In this document: one piece after another, positions 5,031 through 6,628 of the stretch
How positions within the stretch are numbered: the first letter of the stretch is position 1
Layout: each line of letters opens with the position of its first letter
Source: Oscillospiraceae bacterium
Lineage (GTDB): Bacteria; Bacillota; Clostridia; Oscillospirales; Ruminococcaceae
NCBI GenBank assembly: GCA_022511485.1
Contig: JAFLUJ010000326.1
Coordinates: forward strand, 1-6,628
Length of the DNA stretch: 6,628 bases
Reading direction: 5' to 3'
Made by a program: the position numbers and the translations under genes
Notes under the pieces: model-generated
Seen by the model: only the letters and a program-made list of their open reading frames with translations
What the model was told of the DNA's origin: nothing
Database searches by the model: none

Positions 5031-5884
5031 GACAGTGCGGTGATGTCCTCAACGGTAAGCTCCGGCTGGACGGCTTTATTTATGGAAAATGCAAGAAGCC
5101 TTGCGGTGCGCTCGATAAGCTTGTCGACGTCACGTGGAGTTACCATCATATTGGGAAGATGCTTGTCCGGGGGATTTCCGGTGATGTTTTCCACGATAGT
5201 ATGCATATCAACAACTGTGGGAACTCCCACTGCGATGACGGGGATACCAAGGGTCTCTTCGGTGAACTCCTTGCGGCGGTTCTGGACGCCTGAGCCGGGG
5301 GAGATTCCGGTATCGGTAAGCTGTATCGTAGAGCCAAGACGGGATATATCCGAACAGGCGAGGGCGTCGATGACGATAACACAGTCGGGGCGGACGGTCT
5401 CACACAGTGAGCGTATGACCTCGGCTGCTTCTATTCCTGTTTGTCCCAGAACTCCGGGGGAGATGGCTGAGACCTTGTTAAGACTTCTCATAGGATGTCC
5501 CTCCGGCAGCTCGTCATGCAGATGTCTGGTGGCGATTATCTGTGATATTACAAGAGGTCCTAAGGCGTCCGGGGTAATATCGGAATTTCCAAGTCCCGCT
5601 ACAAGAGCGGTTTTTTTGTCCTCCCCTTTGAGGGAGACTATCTCTGCGGCGATGTTCTCCACCTGTTCGTCAAAATCCTGAGGACTGGCGGAAAGTCTGT
5701 CCGTTTCAATTGTAATGTACCGTCCCTTTCGCTTTCCTATTCTTGCTCCGGCGGAATCGTCGGTGACGATTATCTCCGTTACCGAGCAGGCGGAGCTTTT
5801 TCTCAGCCTGCGCTTTATCCCCTTGGGGAGGCTTCCTGCGTCTTCGTCTATCATTTCCACTGCAAGGTCTGTTCTTATTGGCAT
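5027..5884 (-). CDS. gpr: Germination protease GPR (spore protease)
   Basis: Encodes 285 residues of peptidase family A25, which degrades the small acid-soluble DNA-binding proteins when a spore germinates; the enzyme is made in the forespore as an inactive precursor and shortened by self-cleavage. Seen here: R-T-D-L-A-V-E (4-10), the conserved start of the pro-region; V-A-G-L-G-N-S-D-I-T-P-D-A-L-G-P (95-110); S-P-G-V-L-G-Q-T-G-I-E (142-152); V-I-V-I-D-A-L (169-175); D-T-G-I-x-P-G-S-G-V (191-200); and L-G-I-P-V-I-A-V-G-V-P-T-V-V-D (212-226). Asp106 and Asp173 probably correspond to the two aspartates proposed as catalytic in Bacillus GPR, judging by spacing. Bacillus GPR has about 370 residues, so this is compact; the N- and C-terminal ends align, so the shortening is internal. 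The ribosome binding site AAGGG (5896-5900, complement) is 11 bases upstream. It is divergent from rpsT, as in Bacillus, but spoIIP does not follow it. Confidence 0.97.
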   Translation of the reverse strand: MPIRTDLAVEMIDEDAGSLPKGIKRRLRKSSACSVTEIIVTDDSAGARIGKRKGRYITIETDRLSASPQDFDEQVENIAAEIVSLKGEDKKTALVAGLGNSDITPDALGPLVISQIIATRHLHDELPEGHPMRSLNKVSAISPGVLGQTGIEAAEVIRSLCETVRPDCVIVIDALACSDISRLGSTIQLTDTGISPGSGVQNRRKEFTEETLGIPVIAVGVPTVVDMHTIVENITGNPPDKHLPNMMVTPRDVDKLIERTARLLAFSINKAVQPELTVEDITALS

Positions 5885-5957
5885 ATATTTATCATCCCTT
5901 CATTAGATTATGTAGCTGTACAGATCAAATATGTTGATTGGGGCTGTGCCCTGCCTT

Positions 5958-5986
5958 TGTATATTTTGCTCAAAAAGTAATGTAAA
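5958..5986 (-). promoter_or_regulatory. Weak candidate promoter upstream of gpr
   Basis: On the minus strand TTTACA (5981-5986), 17 bases, then TATACA (5958-5963). The -35 matches the sigma-A consensus at five of six positions and the -10 at four of six. gpr is normally read by forespore sigma factors (sigma-F/sigma-G) and I found no convincing element of that type, so this is only a candidate in AT-rich DNA. I see nothing else definite in 5885-6014. Confidence 0.3.
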
Positions 5987-6014
5987 AATTTTCTGTGTTT
6001 TTTGATGTTGCCTA

Positions 6015-6043
6015 TTGAAATACCGTCGGAAAAATGGTAATAT
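6015..6043 (+). promoter_or_regulatory. Sigma-A promoter of rpsT
   Basis: TTGAAA (6015-6020), 17 bases, then TAATAT (6038-6043), preceded by TGG, which gives an extended -10 that compensates for the imperfect hexamer. An alternative -10, TATTAT at 6041-6046, would need a 20-base spacer. Transcription would start near 6050, leaving a leader of about 200 bases before rpsT. Confidence 0.65.
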
Positions 6044-6049
6044 TATAAA

Positions 6050-6248
6050 TAGGCGTTTGCAGGTAACTGTGTGCGGTCAGGGCAGTCGTTCTGTCAGATC
6101 ATTAATGGTAACCTGATGCGAGGTGAGTCATTACACCTTTATAAAGTCAAAACCTAACGTGTCGGGTTTTGCTGCCGTATCAAGCTCAGGAAGGATCTCT
6201 TCCTAAGTATTATTACCGCAAAAAGAGAAATTATTAAGGAGAGTTACT
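6050..6248 (+). promoter_or_regulatory. Structured leader of rpsT
   Basis: This leader has no open frame worth calling but holds nested complementary segments that can all form together: TGCGGT (6072-6077) with ACCGCA (6215-6220) as an outer helix; GGCAG (6081-6085) with CTGCC (6172-6176) inside it; then hairpins TCAG/CTGA (6094-6097 with 6113-6116), AGGTG/CACCT (6121-6125 with 6134-6138), CAAAACC/GGTTTTG (6148-6154 with 6165-6171) and AGGAAG/CTTCCT (6188-6193 with 6199-6204). The outer helix ends 15 bases before the ribosome binding site AAGGAG (6236-6241). Ribosomal protein genes are often regulated by leaders that bind their own product, so autoregulation by S20 is a natural guess. I do not recognise a named riboswitch or leader family; no T-box motif is present. 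The pairings were drawn by eye. Confidence 0.5.
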
Positions 6249-6512
6249 ATGCCAAATATTAAATCAGCGAAAAAAAGAGTAAGAGTTATCAAAGCTAAAA
6301 CAATGCAGAACAAGGCTATCAAGTCCAACCTCAAGACTGTTCTTAAAAAGGCTGACGCTGCTTGTGCAGCAAAGGCTGACAATTCAGAGGCTGCTATCAG
6401 ACTGGCTATGAAAAAGGTTGACCAGGCTGCTGCCAAGAATATCATCCACAAGAACGCTGCTGCAAGAAAGAAATCTCAGCTGGCTAAGAAGCTTAATTCA
6501 GCAAAGGCTTAA
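6249..6512 (+). CDS. rpsT: Small ribosomal subunit protein S20 (bS20)
   Basis: Encodes 87 residues, the normal length for S20. The family pattern is complete: M-P-N-I-K-S-A-K-K-R-V (1-11), an N-K-A-I-K-S-N-L-K-T near 21-30, a lysine/alanine-rich helical middle, and K-N-I-I-H-K-N-A-A-A-R-K-K-S-Q-L (63-78). The protein is strongly basic and helical, binds 16S rRNA in the body of the 30S subunit, and helps early assembly. AAGGAG (6236-6241) lies seven bases before the ATG. It is a single-gene unit with its own promoter, long leader and terminator, divergent from gpr, the same arrangement as in Bacillus. Confidence 0.98.
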   Translation: MPNIKSAKKRVRVIKAKTMQNKAIKSNLKTVLKKADAACAAKADNSEAAIRLAMKKVDQAAAKNIIHKNAAARKKSQLAKKLNSAKA

Positions 6513-6519
6513 AGCAATG

Positions 6520-6549
6520 CCGCAGACCTGTAAGGCTCTGCGGTTTTTT
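6520..6549 (+). terminator. Intrinsic terminator of rpsT
   Basis: CCGCAGA (6520-6526) pairs with TCTGCGG (6537-6543); two further C-G pairs (6527-6528 with 6534-6535) extend the stem past a bulged C, leaving a five-base loop. Six T residues follow (6544-6549). It begins eight bases after the rpsT stop codon. Confidence 0.93.
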
Positions 6550-6550
6550 A

Positions 6551-6579
6551 TTGACGGCTTGCAAACTTTTTTATATAAT
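6551..6579 (+). promoter_or_regulatory. Near-consensus sigma-A promoter after rpsT
   Basis: TTGACG (6551-6556), 17 bases, then TATAAT (6574-6579): eleven of twelve positions match consensus and the spacing is ideal. Transcription would start near 6586. The next element, only a few bases later, is a terminator-like hairpin at 6592-6620, so either a very short RNA is made or expression of a gene beyond the right edge is attenuated. Confidence 0.65.
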
Positions 6580-6591
6580 ACTAATCCCAAG

Positions 6592-6620
6592 TCAAAAAAT
6601 AGACAAAGTCTATTTTTTGA
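6592..6620. terminator. Perfect 13-bp hairpin, bidirectional terminator
   Basis: TCAAAAAATAGAC (6592-6604) is the exact reverse complement of GTCTATTTTTTGA (6608-6620), with the loop AAA. Read on the plus strand, the ATAGAC/GTCTAT core is followed by a run of T (6613-6618); read on the minus strand the same holds because the element is symmetrical. It can therefore end transcription in both directions, for example for a convergent gene beyond the right edge. Confidence 0.75.
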
Positions 6621-6628
6621 GCCGCCTG

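Noticed and set aside
5040..5681. 213-codon open frame on the plus strand opposite gpr
   Set aside because: It lies wholly antisense to a well-supported gene, has an atypical residue composition rich in S, R and T, and has no ribosome binding site; it is a shadow frame.
5906..5934. Possible sigma-G promoter for gpr on the minus strand (ACATA, 17 bases, CATAATC)
   Set aside because: The match is partial and the start site would fall within the ribosome binding site of gpr.
5940..5952. Short GGGC-TGT-GCCC hairpin between gpr and rpsT
   Set aside because: The stem has only four strong pairs and no T-tract or nearby gene end, so it is likely chance.

Overview
The window looks like a chromosomal segment from a low-to-moderate GC, spore-associated Firmicute of class Clostridia, most likely a Ruminococcus-like member of the Oscillospiraceae. 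This rests on the Bacillota synteny block yabP-yabQ-divIC-yabR, the divergent gpr/rpsT pair, strong GGAGG-type ribosome binding sites with occasional TTG and GTG starts, and sigma-A style promoters. The genus is an inference from the style of the proteins; no rRNA is present to confirm it.

Left part (1-1979): an AT-rich accessory stretch. A lipoprotein gene runs off the left edge on the minus strand from a good promoter. Divergent to it is a 574-codon gene whose product resembles parts of phage tail tape-measure proteins, but no other phage structural gene is visible. Its first two thirds are AT-rich; its last part has the higher GC of the chromosome that follows. A perfect 12-bp inverted repeat lies inside it.

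Middle part (2029-3906): the conserved sporulation and division cluster. It encodes YabP and YabQ (mother-cell spore proteins), a DivIC/FtsB-type septum protein with its own sigma-A promoter, and an S1-domain RNA-binding protein, closed by an intrinsic terminator. Several hairpins or palindromes sit in the intergenic gaps.

Then (3916-5001) a fully consensus extended -10 promoter drives two genes I do not recognise: a small acidic cytosolic protein and a single-pass membrane protein. They converge on the spore protease gene gpr (5027-5884, minus strand), and a GC-rich hairpin separates the two gene ends.

Right part (5885-6628): the gpr/rpsT divergent region holds the rpsT promoter and a structured leader of about 200 bases, followed by rpsT (ribosomal protein S20) and its terminator. 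Just beyond it another near-consensus promoter runs straight into a perfect 13-bp hairpin that reads as an intrinsic terminator on both strands. I see no CRISPR array, tRNA, rRNA or complete insertion sequence. The best candidates for something undescribed are the orphan tape-measure-like gene, the two-gene unit behind the consensus promoter, the rpsT leader, and the promoter-terminator unit at the right edge.
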